Assembly (NCBI RefSeq): GCF_013433315.1
Contig: NZ_WXVV01000025.1
Location: forward strand, 57,180-121,179
From: Pseudomonas crudilactis
Lineage (GTDB): Bacteria > Pseudomonadota > Gammaproteobacteria > Pseudomonadales > Pseudomonadaceae
Direction: 5' to 3'
DNA length: 64,000 bases
How positions within the stretch are numbered: the stretch's first letter is position 1; each line of letters begins with the position of its first letter. Positions 17,915 to 27,002 of this stretch are shown piece by piece. Both the position numbers and the translations under genes were made by a program. The notes under the pieces were generated by a model that worked only from the letters and a program-made list of their open reading frames with translations, had not been told where the DNA came from and did not search any database.

Positions 17915-18118
17915 AGTGCTACCTGTATGAGTTGAGTTAAGTGTCTGGTGAAACGCACTGCAACGAATCGATTGAACGAGGCCACCGAGCATCCAACACC
18001 CGGACAGGCATTGGTGTAATCGGTGGGGCGATCAAGACTTCCGTGTTACAGGCGGCTACGGCACCAGATAAAAACTGACGCAGCATCAGTTTCCTGTTTC
18101 AGCGAGCGCAGGCGTTGC

Positions 18119-18196
18119 ATGAGTGATGCGCGTCAGGCGCTGGCCGGGCTGTTGGCGATGGACATCGCCGCAGCGAGTGGCGACCTCGGCCATTAA
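18119..18196 (+). pseudogene. Possible remnant of a gene end upstream of pcaR
   Basis: A short open stretch reads MSDARQALAGLLAMDIAAAS and stops at 18196, with coding-like composition but no ribosome site and no room for a domain. A hairpin AAACTGA/TCAGTTT lies at 18072-18092. The stretch 17915-18565 otherwise holds only the pcaR operator. Confidence 0.2.
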
Positions 18197-18450
18197 GACA
18201 AGGCGTCACTGATGTGCATTATAGCGGTCGATTCGGGAATGACTATCTTTGCCAAGTTAAAAACGGTTCTGGATGTGTGATTGTTTTGTGACCCGCAACT
18301 TTTATCACTAGTTGAAGTGCGCGTTGGCCCTTATTTGCCACGCGATCAGTTTTTGGCGTCATTTAGTCGAACAACTAAAGCAGTGATTCAGATAACGGCC
18401 GAAGTTGCGCGAACCCCGGAAAGGGCTTGCGACAAGCCGCACGGCAGATT

Positions 18451-18480
18451 GCGATTATCGGCTGACGGTTCGATAATCGC
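18451..18480 (+). promoter_or_regulatory. Proposed PcaR operator at pcaR (autoregulation)
   Basis: Perfect inverted repeat GCGATTATCG-N10-CGATAATCGC, 86-115 bases before the pcaR start. The right arm sits in GTTCGATAATCGCCCAA (18468-18484), which recurs exactly upstream of the OprD-family porin gene. Confidence 0.75.
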
Positions 18481-18565
18481 CCAATCTTGCAGGCTTGGCG
18501 CTTGTGCATTTGCCGGCGAGCCGCTTGTATAGCCCATTGATCCGTGCCGGATAAAAGGACAATAA

Positions 18566-19408
18566 ATGAACGATCAAATGCGCAACTCCTTCACTTCCGT
18601 GGCACCGCCGATCGTCGCCTCGCCGGCCAAACGCATCCAGGCGCTGACCGGTGATCCGGATTTCATGACCTCGTTGGCCCGTGGTCTGGCGGTGGTGCAG
18701 GCGTTTCAGGAACGCAAACGGCACCTGACCATCGCCCAGATCAGCCACCGCACCGAGATTCCCCGCGCGGCCGTACGCCGTTGCTTGCATACGCTGATCA
18801 AACTTGGCTACGCCACCACTGACGGACGCACCTATTCGCTGCTGCCCAAAGTGCTGACCCTCGGCCACGCCTATCTGTCGTCGACGCCTTTGGCGGTGTC
18901 CGCCCAGCCATACCTCGACCGCATGAGCGAACAACTCCACGAAGCCTGCAACATGGCCACGCTGGAGGGCGACGACATTCTCTACATCGCCCGCTCGGCA
19001 ACCACCCAGCGGCTGATTTCGGTGGATCTGTCAGTGGGTGGGCGCTTGCCGGCGTATTGCACATCGATGGGCCGGATTCTGCTGGCAGCACTCGACGACA
19101 CATCGCTGCGTGAATACCTTGATCACGCCGAACTGGTGGCCAAGACCAGCCGCACGATCCATACACCTGATGCTTTGCTCGAATGCCTGCAGGAAGTGCG
19201 GCAGCAAGGCTGGTGCATCGTCGATCAGGAACTGGAACAAGGCCTGCGTTCGATTGCCGTGCCGGTCTACGATGCTTCCGGTCAGGTCGTTGCGGCGCTC
19301 AACGTCAGCACCCACGCCGGTCGCGTCAGTCGTACCGAGCTGGAGCAGCGCTTCCTGCCGGGCCTGCTCAGCGCCAGTCGCGACCTCAGCGCGCAATTGT
19401 TTGCCTGA
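18566..19408 (+). CDS. pcaR: IclR-family regulator PcaR of the beta-ketoadipate pathway
   Basis: Transcription factor of 280 residues that in Pseudomonas activates pca genes in response to beta-ketoadipate. The N-terminal winged helix-turn-helix spans about 35-95 (LTIAQISHRTEIPRAAVRRC). The IclR effector domain follows, with CNMATLEGDDILYIAR, PAYCTSMGRILLA and RSIAVPVYDASGQVVAALNV. ATG 18566 follows AAAGGACAATAA. It is upstream of pcaK on the same strand. Similar palindromes precede pcaR itself, pcaK, pcaI and the porin, consistent with self-control and a shared regulon. Context and family together make the name secure. Confidence 0.95.
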   Translation: MNDQMRNSFTSVAPPIVASPAKRIQALTGDPDFMTSLARGLAVVQAFQERKRHLTIAQISHRTEIPRAAVRRCLHTLIKLGYATTDGRTYSLLPKVLTLGHAYLSSTPLAVSAQPYLDRMSEQLHEACNMATLEGDDILYIARSATTQRLISVDLSVGGRLPAYCTSMGRILLAALDDTSLREYLDHAELVAKTSRTIHTPDALLECLQEVRQQGWCIVDQELEQGLRSIAVPVYDASGQVVAALNVSTHAGRVSRTELEQRFLPGLLSASRDLSAQLFA

Positions 19409-19414
19409 TGAAGT

Positions 19415-19447
19415 GTTCGATAAACGCACAGTGTTGCGTTTATCGAA
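19415..19447 (+). promoter_or_regulatory. Proposed PcaR operator upstream of pcaK
   Basis: GTTCGATAAACGCA starts a perfect 13-bp inverted repeat (arms 19416-19428 and 19435-19447, spacer CAGTGT). It lies 7 bases after the pcaR stop. There is no T-run, so an operator is likelier than a terminator. Confidence 0.72.
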
Positions 19448-19701
19448 TTGACGCTAAAACCCTCGGATCATTAATGTCGCGGCAGCGTCATCCGGCGCTG
19501 ATGTGAATGAGCCCGCCGGACTGCCGACTCCCATAATAATGACAAGAGGCAACTCACCATGCGCATGCTCTCCGACTGTCTCCGCCCCATCCGCTGTTGC
19601 CGGGTTTCCCGCAACGCCTGATCCAGACCTTCTATTCTTGTGTCCGTGCCGCTCTCTGGCCGGCCGCCGTTCGACTGCGTTTTTTGCGTGGAATAAAAAT
19701 A

Positions 19702-21048
19702 ATGAACCAGCCTCAGTCCGCTGTGGGTAACTGCCTCGACGTGCAGACCTTCATCAATGCCCAACCGATCTCGCGCTATCAGTGGCGGGTGGTGATCCTG
19801 TGTTTCCTGATTGTCTTCCTCGACGGCCTCGACACCGCCGCGATGGGCTTCATTGCCCCGGCGCTGTCGCAGGACTGGGGCATCGACCGCGCCAGCCTCG
19901 GCCCGGTGATGAGTGCGGCGTTGATCGGCATGGTTTTCGGCGCACTGGGTTCCGGCCCTTTGGCTGACCGTTTCGGGCGAAAAGTCGTGCTCGTCGGCGC
20001 CGTGATTCTGTTCGGTGCCTTCAGCCTGGCGTCGGCCTACAGCAGCAACGTTGAGCAATTGCTGGTGCTGCGCTTCCTCACTGGCCTTGGCTTGGGCGCC
20101 GGGATGCCGAACGCCACCACTTTGCTGTCGGAGTACACCCCCGAGCGCAAAAAGTCGCTGCTGGTGACCAGCATGTTCTGCGGTTTCAACCTCGGCATGG
20201 CCGGTGGCGGGTTTATTTCCGCCAAGCTGATACCAGCGTTCGGCTGGCACAGCCTGTTGTTGATCGGTGGGATTTTGCCGCTGATTCTCGCCGTGGTGTT
20301 GCTGTTCTGGTTGCCGGAATCGGCGCGCTATCTGGTCGTGCGCAATCGTGGCACCGACAAAATCCGCAAGACTCTGGCGCCGATTGATCCAGTCACTGTC
20401 GCCCAAGCCTCGAGTTTCAGCGTGCCTGAACAGAAGACCGTCAAGGCGCGCAACGTCTTCGCGGTGATCTTCTCCGGCACTTACAGCACCGGCACCTTGT
20501 TGCTGTGGCTGACTTATTTCATGGGCCTGGTGATTGTCTATCTGCTGACCAGTTGGCTGCCGACGCTGATGCGTGACAGCGGCGCTAGCATGGAGCAAGC
20601 CGCATTTATCGGTGCCTTGTTCCAGTTCGGCGGGGTGTTGAGCGCGGTCGCTGTGGGATGGGCGATGGATCGCTTCAACCCGCACAAGGTCATCGGCACT
20701 TTCTACCTGCTGGCCGGGGTGTTTGCCTACGCGGTAGGGCAGAGCCTGGGCAACATTACGTTGCTGGCGACGTTGGTACTGGTGGCGGGGATGTGCGTGA
20801 ACGGCGCGCAATCGGCGATGCCGTCGCTGGCGGCGCGTTTCTATCCAACGCAGGGGCGGGCGACTGGCGTGTCGTGGATGCTGGGGATTGGCCGCTTTGG
20901 CGCGATTCTCGGGGCGTGGATGGGCGCGACGTTGTTGGGCCTTGGCTGGAATTTCGAGCAGGTGCTGACGGCGTTGGTGATTCCGGCGGCGTTGGCGACT
21001 ACTGCAGTGGTGATCAAAGGCATGGTCAGTCATGCAGATGCGACTTGA
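19702..21048 (+). CDS. pcaK: 4-hydroxybenzoate/protocatechuate transporter PcaK
   Basis: Inner-membrane aromatic acid:H+ symporter of the MFS (AAHS family), 448 residues, the length of P. putida PcaK. TM1 carries the AAHS signature FLDGLDTAAMGFIAPAL with its aspartates. The loop 2-3 motif is GSGPLADRFGRKVV, and the loop 8-9 copy is VGWAMDRFNPHK. The start is ATG 19702 (MNQPQSAVGN); the frame is open to 19597 but that part lacks family features. P. putida PcaK also mediates chemotaxis to these acids. It sits 293 bases after pcaR, with a PcaR-type palindrome in between. Confidence 0.94.
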   Translation: MNQPQSAVGNCLDVQTFINAQPISRYQWRVVILCFLIVFLDGLDTAAMGFIAPALSQDWGIDRASLGPVMSAALIGMVFGALGSGPLADRFGRKVVLVGAVILFGAFSLASAYSSNVEQLLVLRFLTGLGLGAGMPNATTLLSEYTPERKKSLLVTSMFCGFNLGMAGGGFISAKLIPAFGWHSLLLIGGILPLILAVVLLFWLPESARYLVVRNRGTDKIRKTLAPIDPVTVAQASSFSVPEQKTVKARNVFAVIFSGTYSTGTLLLWLTYFMGLVIVYLLTSWLPTLMRDSGASMEQAAFIGALFQFGGVLSAVAVGWAMDRFNPHKVIGTFYLLAGVFAYAVGQSLGNITLLATLVLVAGMCVNGAQSAMPSLAARFYPTQGRATGVSWMLGIGRFGAILGAWMGATLLGLGWNFEQVLTALVIPAALATTAVVIKGMVSHADAT

Positions 21049-21082
21049 GTACTACTGTCAGAATCTTCTTTGAATGTTCTGG

Positions 21083-21155
21083 CCCCTTCGCGAGCAAGCT
21101 CGCTCCCACATTGGAATGCATTTCAAAATGTGGGAGCGGCCTTGCTGGCGAAGCC
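21083..21155. repeat. REP pair (inverted, right unit degenerate)
   Basis: CCCCTTCGCGAGCAAGCTCG on the left; the right unit reads GGGAGCGGCCTTGCTGGCGA. It lies between pcaK and the pcaI promoter. Confidence 0.9.
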
Positions 21156-21187
21156 TTGGATCTTGATTGTTAGGGGAGTAACAATCT

Positions 21188-21220
21188 GTTCGATAAACGA
21201 ACACTCAGTCGATTATCGGA
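21188..21220 (+). promoter_or_regulatory. Proposed PcaR operator upstream of pcaIJF
   Basis: GTTCGATAAACGA followed by an imperfect inverted copy TCGATTATCGGA (arms 21189-21200 and 21209-21220, 8-base spacer). It lies 102-134 bases before the pcaI start, fitting the known role of PcaR at pcaIJ. Confidence 0.78.
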
Positions 21221-21321
21221 TTGTTTGGCGAATTTCCCAGGCTTAATCTGCAGTGACTCCGGCGCTGAACCTCGCGCCTTTTTATCACTGGCGATTCATT
21301 ACAAAAACAGGAGCCCGCTCC

Positions 21322-22179
21322 ATGGCTGAGATCCTTTCGCTGCACGACGCGGTGAAGCAATTCGTCAACGACGGCGACACCGTCGCACTCGAAGGCTTCA
21401 CTCACCTGATCCCTACGGCAGCGGGTCATGAAATCATTCGTCAGGGCAAGAAAGATCTGACGCTGGTGCGGATGACGCCTGACCTGATCTACGACCAACT
21501 GATCGGCGCCGGTTGCGCCCGTAAGTTGATTTTCTCTTGGGGCGGCAACCCCGGTGTAGGTTCGTTGCACCGTCTGCGCGATGCGGTCGAGAAACAATGG
21601 CCGCACGCTCTCGAAATCGAAGAGCACAGCCACGCCGACCTGGCGAATGCCTACGTTGCTGGCGCTTCCGGCCTACCGTTCGCGGTGCTGCGAGCCTACG
21701 CCGGTTCCGACCTGCCGAAGGTCAACCCGCTGATCAAGACTGTGACTTGCCCGTTCACCGGTGAAGTACTGGCGGCGGTGCCGTCGGTGCGTCCGGACGT
21801 GACCGTGATCCACGCACAGAAAGCCGACCGCCAGGGCAATGTGCTGCTGTGGGGCATTCTTGGTGTACAGAAAGAAGCCGCACTGGCCGCCAAGCGCTGC
21901 ATCGTCACCGTTGAAGAAGTCGTCGACAACCTCAACGCGCCGATGAACTCTTGCGTATTGCCGACCTGGGCCTTGAGCGCGGTTTGCCACGTACCCGGTG
22001 GTGCACATCCGTCCTACGCCCACGGTTACAACGAGCGCGACAATCGTTTCTATCAGGCGTGGGATCCGATCGCCCGCGACCGTGAGACATTTACCGCGTG
22101 GATCAACGAATACATCCATGGCTGCGCTGACTTCAGCGCGTTTCAGGCCAAGTTGGCCGCTGCTTCGGAGGCCAAGTAA
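21322..22179 (+). CDS. pcaI: 3-oxoadipate CoA-transferase subunit A
   Basis: Alpha subunit (285 residues) of the succinyl-CoA:3-oxoadipate CoA-transferase, which activates beta-ketoadipate to its CoA ester. Start ATG 21322 (MAEILSLHDAVKQFVNDGD) follows CAGGAGCCCGC. Family features include VALEGFTHLIPTAAGHE, KLIFSWGGNPGVGS and the C-terminal AKRCIVTVEEVVD. It is larger than classic 231-residue PcaI proteins and has the longer CoA-transferase form common in Pseudomonas. Its stop overlaps the pcaJ start by one base (TAATG), so the two subunits are translationally coupled. Confidence 0.93.
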   Translation: MAEILSLHDAVKQFVNDGDTVALEGFTHLIPTAAGHEIIRQGKKDLTLVRMTPDLIYDQLIGAGCARKLIFSWGGNPGVGSLHRLRDAVEKQWPHALEIEEHSHADLANAYVAGASGLPFAVLRAYAGSDLPKVNPLIKTVTCPFTGEVLAAVPSVRPDVTVIHAQKADRQGNVLLWGILGVQKEAALAAKRCIVTVEEVVDNLNAPMNSCVLPTWALSAVCHVPGGAHPSYAHGYNERDNRFYQAWDPIARDRETFTAWINEYIHGCADFSAFQAKLAAASEAK

Positions 22180-22958
22180 TGACTTACACCACCAATGAAA
22201 TGATGACCGTCGCCGCAGCCCGTCGCCTGAAGAACGGCTCGGTATGCTTCGTCGGCATCGGCCTGCCGTCGAAAGCCGCCAACCTCGCGCGCCTGACTTC
22301 TTCGCCGGACGTAGTGTTGATCTACGAATCGGGTCCGATTGGCGCCAAGCCAAGCGTGTTGCCACTGTCGATCGGTGACGGCGAGTTGGCGGAAACCGCT
22401 GATACTGTCGTACCGACCGGTGAGATTTTTCGCTATTGGCTGCAGGGCGGGCGCATCGACGTCGGTTTTCTCGGCGCCGCGCAGGTCGACCGTTTCGGCA
22501 ACATCAACACTACCGTGGTCGGCGATTACTTCTCGCCGAAAGTGCGTTTGCCGGGTGCCGGTGGTGCGCCGGAGATCGCCGGTTCGGCGAAAAGCGTATT
22601 GATCATCCTTAAACAGTCGGCGCGCTCGTTTGTCGACAAGCTCGATTTCATCACCTCGGTCGGTCACGGCGAGGGCGGCGATTCGCGCAAACGTCTGGGC
22701 CTGCCGGGCGCCGGTCCGGTCGGCATCATCACCGATCTGTGCATCATGGAGCCGGAAGAGGGCACTCATGAATTCGTGGTCACCGCACTGCACCCGGGTG
22801 TGACCCGCGAGCAAGTGGTGGCGGCCACCGGTTGGGCGATTCGTTTTGCTGACAACGTCGAAACCACCGCTGAACCGACCGACGTCGAACTGACCGCACT
22901 GCGCGACCTCGAAGCGCGCACCGCCGCCGCCCACGGCCAGGCACCGGGAGAAGCATGA
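22179..22958 (+). CDS. pcaJ: 3-oxoadipate CoA-transferase subunit B
   Basis: Beta subunit (259 residues) of the 3-oxoadipate CoA-transferase. The family's catalytic glutamate is probably Glu50 in LIYESGPIGAKP. Other family stretches are SVCFVGIGLPSKAANLAR and DVGFLGAAQVDRFGNINTT. The start overlaps the pcaI stop and the end overlaps the pcaF start (ATGA), so pcaI, pcaJ and pcaF form a tight operon with equal subunit supply. Located in the cytoplasm as an A-B heteromer with PcaI. Confidence 0.93.
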   Translation: MTYTTNEMMTVAAARRLKNGSVCFVGIGLPSKAANLARLTSSPDVVLIYESGPIGAKPSVLPLSIGDGELAETADTVVPTGEIFRYWLQGGRIDVGFLGAAQVDRFGNINTTVVGDYFSPKVRLPGAGGAPEIAGSAKSVLIILKQSARSFVDKLDFITSVGHGEGGDSRKRLGLPGAGPVGIITDLCIMEPEEGTHEFVVTALHPGVTREQVVAATGWAIRFADNVETTAEPTDVELTALRDLEARTAAAHGQAPGEA

Positions 22959-24160
22959 TGCGTGACGTTTATATCTGCGACGCGATTCGCACGCCGATCG
23001 GCCGTTTCGGCGGCGGACTGTCCGCCGTTCGCGCCGATGACCTGGCCGCCGTGCCGATCAAGGCCCTGATGGAACGCAATCCGTCGGTGGACTGGAACGC
23101 CATCGACGAAGTATTCCTCGGCTGCGCCAACCAGGCCGGCGAAGACAACCGCAACGTTGCGCGCATGGCGCTGTTGCTGGCCGGTCTGCCGGAAAGCGTG
23201 CCGGGCGTGACCCTCAATCGTCTTTGCGCCTCGGGCATGGACGCCATCGGCACCGCATTCCGTGCGATTGCCAGTGGCGAGATGGAGCTGGCGATTGCCG
23301 GCGGTGTCGAGTCGATGTCCCGTGCACCGTTCGTGATGGGCAAGGCTGACGCAGCGTTTTCGCGCAACATGACACTGGAAGACACCACCATCGGCTGGCG
23401 TTTCATCAATCCTTTGATGAAGGCGCAGTACGGCGTCGATGCGATGCCGCAGACTGCCGATAACGTCGCCGATGACTATAAAGTCTCGCGGGTCGATCAG
23501 GACGCGTTTGCCCTGCGCAGTCAGCAACGTACCGCCGCCGCGCAGGCTGCTGGTTACTTCGCCGAAGAAATTGTTGAAGTACGGATTGCCCACAAGAAGG
23601 GCGAAACCGTGGTCAGCCAGGACGAACATCCGCGCGCCGATACCACGATTGAAGCGTTGACCAAGCTGAAACCGGTCAACGGCCCTGACAAAACCGTCAC
23701 CGCCGGCAATGCTTCTGGCGTCAACGACGGTGCTGCCGCGCTGATTCTGGCTTCCGCTGAAGCGGTGAAAAAACACGGTCTGACCGCCCGCGCCAAAGTG
23801 CTTGGCATGGCCAGCGCCGGTGTTGCGCCGCGGGTAATGGGCATCGGCCCGGTGCCAGCGGTGCGCAAATTGATCGAGCGTCTCGGCGTAGCCGTCAGCG
23901 ATTTCGACGTGATCGAGCTCAACGAAGCGTTTGCCAGCCAAGGCCTGGCGGTGCTGCGTGAACTGGGTCTGGCGGACGATGCCGCGCAGGTCAACCCGAA
24001 CGGTGGCGCTATTGCCTTGGGTCACCCGCTGGGCATGAGCGGCGCACGACTGGTGCTGACCGCCCTGCATCAGCTGGAAAAGACCGGTGGCAAGAAAGGT
24101 CTGGCGACCATGTGCGTCGGTGTCGGCCAAGGTCTGGCCCTGGCCATCGAACGCGTCTGA
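22955..24160 (+). CDS. pcaF: 3-oxoadipyl-CoA thiolase PcaF
   Basis: Thiolase that cleaves 3-oxoadipyl-CoA with CoA to succinyl-CoA and acetyl-CoA, the last pathway step. It has 401 residues from ATG 22955, or 400 from the adjacent ATG 22958; both overlap the pcaJ stop. The nucleophilic cysteine is in LNRLCASGMDAIG (about Cys91). The catalytic His is in GGAIALGHPLGMSGAR, and the second Cys in TMCVGVGQG near the C-terminus. In P. putida pcaF is separate from pcaIJ; here it directly follows them. Secure assignment. Confidence 0.95.
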   Translation: MMRDVYICDAIRTPIGRFGGGLSAVRADDLAAVPIKALMERNPSVDWNAIDEVFLGCANQAGEDNRNVARMALLLAGLPESVPGVTLNRLCASGMDAIGTAFRAIASGEMELAIAGGVESMSRAPFVMGKADAAFSRNMTLEDTTIGWRFINPLMKAQYGVDAMPQTADNVADDYKVSRVDQDAFALRSQQRTAAAQAAGYFAEEIVEVRIAHKKGETVVSQDEHPRADTTIEALTKLKPVNGPDKTVTAGNASGVNDGAAALILASAEAVKKHGLTARAKVLGMASAGVAPRVMGIGPVPAVRKLIERLGVAVSDFDVIELNEAFASQGLAVLRELGLADDAAQVNPNGGAIALGHPLGMSGARLVLTALHQLEKTGGKKGLATMCVGVGQGLALAIERV

Positions 24161-24196
24161 CGCAAGCCGTGACGAAAAAGAACAGAGGAAAGCGAC

Positions 24197-24901
24197 ATGT
24201 CTGACAAGCCTGGTTACCGTCGTCCGCAGGAAGGCACTCAGCCTGAGTACCTGCACCCGACGTATCAATCCACCAACCTGCGCTCGCCGTCGAAGCCGTT
24301 GGTGTTTCTGCCGCACTCGCTGTCGGAAATCACCGGCCCGACCATCGGCGCCGAGCGTGTGGGCGACACCGATAACGACCTGACCGCCCAGCATGAAGGC
24401 GAGCCGCAGGGCGAACGCATCATCATTCACGGCCGCGTGCTCGATGAAAACGGCCTGCCGGTGCCGGGAATTCTGGTGGAAATCTGGCAGGCCAATGCTG
24501 CCGGCCGCTACAACCACAAGCGCGACCTGCACGATGCGCCGCTGGACCCGAACTTCACCGGCACCGGCCGCACCGTCACCGACGCCGACGGCTGGTATCA
24601 GTTTCAGACCATCAAGCCCGGCGCCTACCCGTGGGGCAACCACCACAACGCCTGGCGTCCGGCGCACATCCACTTTTCGCTGTTCGGGCCGAGCATCCTC
24701 ACCCGTCTGGTCACGCAAATGTATTTCCCGGGCGATCCGCTGCTGGCCTACGACCCGATCTACAACTGCGTGCCGGACACTTCGGCCAAGGAACGCCTGA
24801 TCGCCCGTTTCGATCTGGAAAAAACCATTCCGTCCTACGCCCTCGGTTATCGCTGGGACATCGTGTTGCGCGGGCGTGAAGCCACGCCGATGGAGAAATA
24901 A
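24197..24901 (+). CDS. pcaH: Protocatechuate 3,4-dioxygenase beta chain
   Basis: Fe(III)-binding subunit of the intradiol dioxygenase that opens protocatechuate to 3-carboxy-cis,cis-muconate. It has 234 residues. The four iron ligands are visible: Tyr105 (AAGRYNHKRD), Tyr144 (KPGAYPWGN), His157 and His159 (RPAHIHFS). The N-terminal extension YRRPQEGTQPEYLHP is typical of PcaH. AGAGGAAAGCGAC precedes ATG 24197. It lies 36 bases after pcaF and one base before pcaG, so it may be co-transcribed with pcaIJF. Confidence 0.96.
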   Translation: MSDKPGYRRPQEGTQPEYLHPTYQSTNLRSPSKPLVFLPHSLSEITGPTIGAERVGDTDNDLTAQHEGEPQGERIIIHGRVLDENGLPVPGILVEIWQANAAGRYNHKRDLHDAPLDPNFTGTGRTVTDADGWYQFQTIKPGAYPWGNHHNAWRPAHIHFSLFGPSILTRLVTQMYFPGDPLLAYDPIYNCVPDTSAKERLIARFDLEKTIPSYALGYRWDIVLRGREATPMEK

Positions 24902-24902
24902 G

Positions 24903-25469
24903 ATGACGCTGACTGCGACCACGTCCCACACCGTCGGGCCGTATTACCACATCGGCCTGACCTGGCTGAACCGCGAAAATCTCACCGTCGAGCAGACCCT
25001 CGGCGAGCGTGTGGCGATCACCGGGCAAGTGGTGGATGGCAATGGTGATGTCGTCAACGACGCCATGCTCGAAGTCTGGCAAGCCAACGCCGCCGGCAAG
25101 TACGACCACCCGGAAGACGAGCAGGACAAACCGCTCGATCCGCACTTTGAAGGTTTCGGCCGGGTACCGGTGGATGCGGAAGGGCGCTTCCGTTTCACCA
25201 CGATCAAACCGGGCACGGTTGAAGGGCTGAAGGGCTCGACCCAGGCGCCGCATCTGGTGGTGCTGGTGTTTGCCCGTGGCTTGGTGAAGCACTTGCTGAC
25301 GCGAATCTACTTTGAAGGTGAGCCGGCGAACGTTGATGATCCGTTGCTCGAGTGTGTGCCGGCCGAGCGCCGCACGACGTTGCTGGCCAAGCAGGACGCC
25401 TCGGGTGTTTACCAGTGGAATGTGATCCTGCAGGGCACTGACGCCGAGACCGTGTTCTTCGATTACTGA
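24903..25469 (+). CDS. pcaG: Protocatechuate 3,4-dioxygenase alpha chain
   Basis: Alpha subunit (188 residues) that pairs with PcaH. Start ATG 24903 lies one base after the pcaH stop. It keeps the intradiol fold (LEVWQANAAGKYDHPEDEQ, GFGRVPVDAEGRFRFTTIKPG). The region equivalent to the PcaH iron site reads TQAPHLVVLVFARG and lacks the paired histidines, as expected for the non-metal alpha chain. The N-terminal HTVGPYYHIGLTW contributes to the active site in known structures. A long inverted repeat follows and may end the operon. Confidence 0.95.
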   Translation: MTLTATTSHTVGPYYHIGLTWLNRENLTVEQTLGERVAITGQVVDGNGDVVNDAMLEVWQANAAGKYDHPEDEQDKPLDPHFEGFGRVPVDAEGRFRFTTIKPGTVEGLKGSTQAPHLVVLVFARGLVKHLLTRIYFEGEPANVDDPLLECVPAERRTTLLAKQDASGVYQWNVILQGTDAETVFFDY

Positions 25470-25485
25470 AGAACACCCCAATCCC

Positions 25486-25574
25486 TGTAGGAGTGAGCCT
25501 GCTGGCGATGGCGGTGTGTCAGATTTAAATGGTCTGAATGACACACCGCCATCGCGAGCAGGCTCACTCCTACA
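25486..25574. repeat. REP-like inverted pair, type 2
   Basis: Arms of 36 bases (25486-25521 and 25539-25574) pair almost perfectly. The core is GTAGGAGTGAGCCTGCT, a variant of the main REP. A matching pair is at 58005-58093. It lies in the pcaG-pcaT gap. Confidence 0.9.
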
Positions 25575-25660
25575 AGGGAACTGTGTTGCAGATGGAACTG
25601 TGGAACGGGACTGTTGCAAAGTATGTCTAGACTCTCACTGTCCCTATCGAGTGAAAAACA

Positions 25661-26956
25661 ATGACAACCACCACCTCCCATTACACCGGTGAAGAGCGCA
25701 GCAAGCGCATCTTTGCCATTGTCGGCGCCTCGTCCGGCAACCTCGTCGAATGGTTCGACTTCTACGTCTACGCCTTCTGCGCGATCTATTTCGCCCCGGC
25801 GTTTTTCCCCTCCGACAACCCGACGGTGCAGCTGGTCAACACCGCTGGCGTGTTCGCTGCCGGCTTCCTGATGCGCCCGATTGGTGGCTGGATTTTCGGT
25901 CGCGTGGCTGACAAACACGGTCGCAAGAACTCGATGCTCATCTCGATTCTGATGATGTGCTTCGGCTCGTTGCTGATTGCCTGCTTGCCGACCTATAAGG
26001 ACATCGGCGTCTGGGCACCGGTCCTGCTGTTGTTCGCACGCTTGCTGCAAGGCTTGTCGGTCGGCGGCGAGTACGGCACCACCGCGACCTACATGAGCGA
26101 AGTCGCGCTCAAGGGCCAGCGCGGATTTTTCGCCTCGTTCCAGTACGTGACGCTGATCGGCGGGCAACTGCTGGCGGTGTCGCTGGTGGTGATCCTGCAG
26201 CAATTCCTCACCGAAGAAGACCTGCGCGCCTACGGCTGGCGGATTCCGTTTGTGGTCGGTGCAGTGGCGGCGCTGATTTCGCTGTTCCTGCGTCGCAGCC
26301 TGAAAGAAACCACCAACAAGGAAACCCGCGCACACAAAGACGCCGGCAGCATCGCCGCGCTGTTTCGCGATCACAAAGCCGCGTTCATCACCGTGCTCGG
26401 TTACACCGCCGGTGGCTCGCTGATTTTCTACACCTTCACCACTTACATGCAGAAATACCTGGTGAACACCGCCGGCATGCACGCCAAGACCGCCAGCTAC
26501 ATCATGACCGGCGCGCTCTTCTTGTATATGTGCATGCAGCCGCTGTTTGGCATGCTCGCCGACAAGATCGGCCGACGTAACTCGATGCTCTGGTTCGGCG
26601 CGCTCGGTACGCTGTTCACTGTGCCGATTCTGTTGAGCCTGAAAAGCGTCAGCAGCCCGTTCCTCGCATTTGTGCTGATCACCGTCGCGCTGGCGATTGT
26701 CAGTTTCTACACCTCGATCAGTGGCCTGGTGAAAGCCGAAATGTTCCCGCCGGAAGTCCGCGCCCTCGGCGTCGGTCTGGCTTACGCGGTGGCGAATGCG
26801 ATCTTCGGCGGTTCGGCGGAATTCGTCGCGCTGAGCTTGAAGAACATCGGTATGGAAAATTCCTTCTACTGGTACGTGACGGCCATGATGGCGATCGCCT
26901 TCCTGTTCAGCCTGCGCCTGCCGAAACAGGCGGCGTACTTGCACCACGATCTCTAA
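25661..26956 (+). CDS. pcaT: MFS dicarboxylate (beta-ketoadipate) transporter PcaT
   Basis: Inner-membrane symporter of the metabolite:H+ family, 431 residues, about 12 TM segments. TM1 has SSGNLVEWFDFYVYAF, and loop 2-3 has GGWIFGRVADKHGRKNSM. TM4 has LLQGLSVGGEYGTTATYMSE, all typical of the KgtP/PcaT family. P. putida PcaT takes up beta-ketoadipate. It precedes pcaB, pcaD and pcaC on the same strand, the TBDC order known from P. putida. No PcaR-type palindrome is obvious in the 190 bases before it. Confidence 0.88.
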   Translation: MTTTTSHYTGEERSKRIFAIVGASSGNLVEWFDFYVYAFCAIYFAPAFFPSDNPTVQLVNTAGVFAAGFLMRPIGGWIFGRVADKHGRKNSMLISILMMCFGSLLIACLPTYKDIGVWAPVLLLFARLLQGLSVGGEYGTTATYMSEVALKGQRGFFASFQYVTLIGGQLLAVSLVVILQQFLTEEDLRAYGWRIPFVVGAVAALISLFLRRSLKETTNKETRAHKDAGSIAALFRDHKAAFITVLGYTAGGSLIFYTFTTYMQKYLVNTAGMHAKTASYIMTGALFLYMCMQPLFGMLADKIGRRNSMLWFGALGTLFTVPILLSLKSVSSPFLAFVLITVALAIVSFYTSISGLVKAEMFPPEVRALGVGLAYAVANAIFGGSAEFVALSLKNIGMENSFYWYVTAMMAIAFLFSLRLPKQAAYLHHDL

Positions 26957-27002
26957 CCCGATGCGCGCGGGCCGTGATGGCCCGCGCCGGCAAGGACTGT
27001 TT

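Noticed and set aside
19415..19447. pcaR terminator
   Set aside because: The hairpin has no T-run and shares the GTTCGATAA core with the pcaI, pcaR and porin upstream sites, so an operator explains it better.
19471..21033. 520-codon minus-strand frame
   Set aside because: Antisense to pcaK and rich in Gln/Arg/His, without any domain.
22766..24931. 721-codon minus-strand frame
   Set aside because: Antisense to pcaJ, pcaF and pcaH at once; real genes do not mirror three others.
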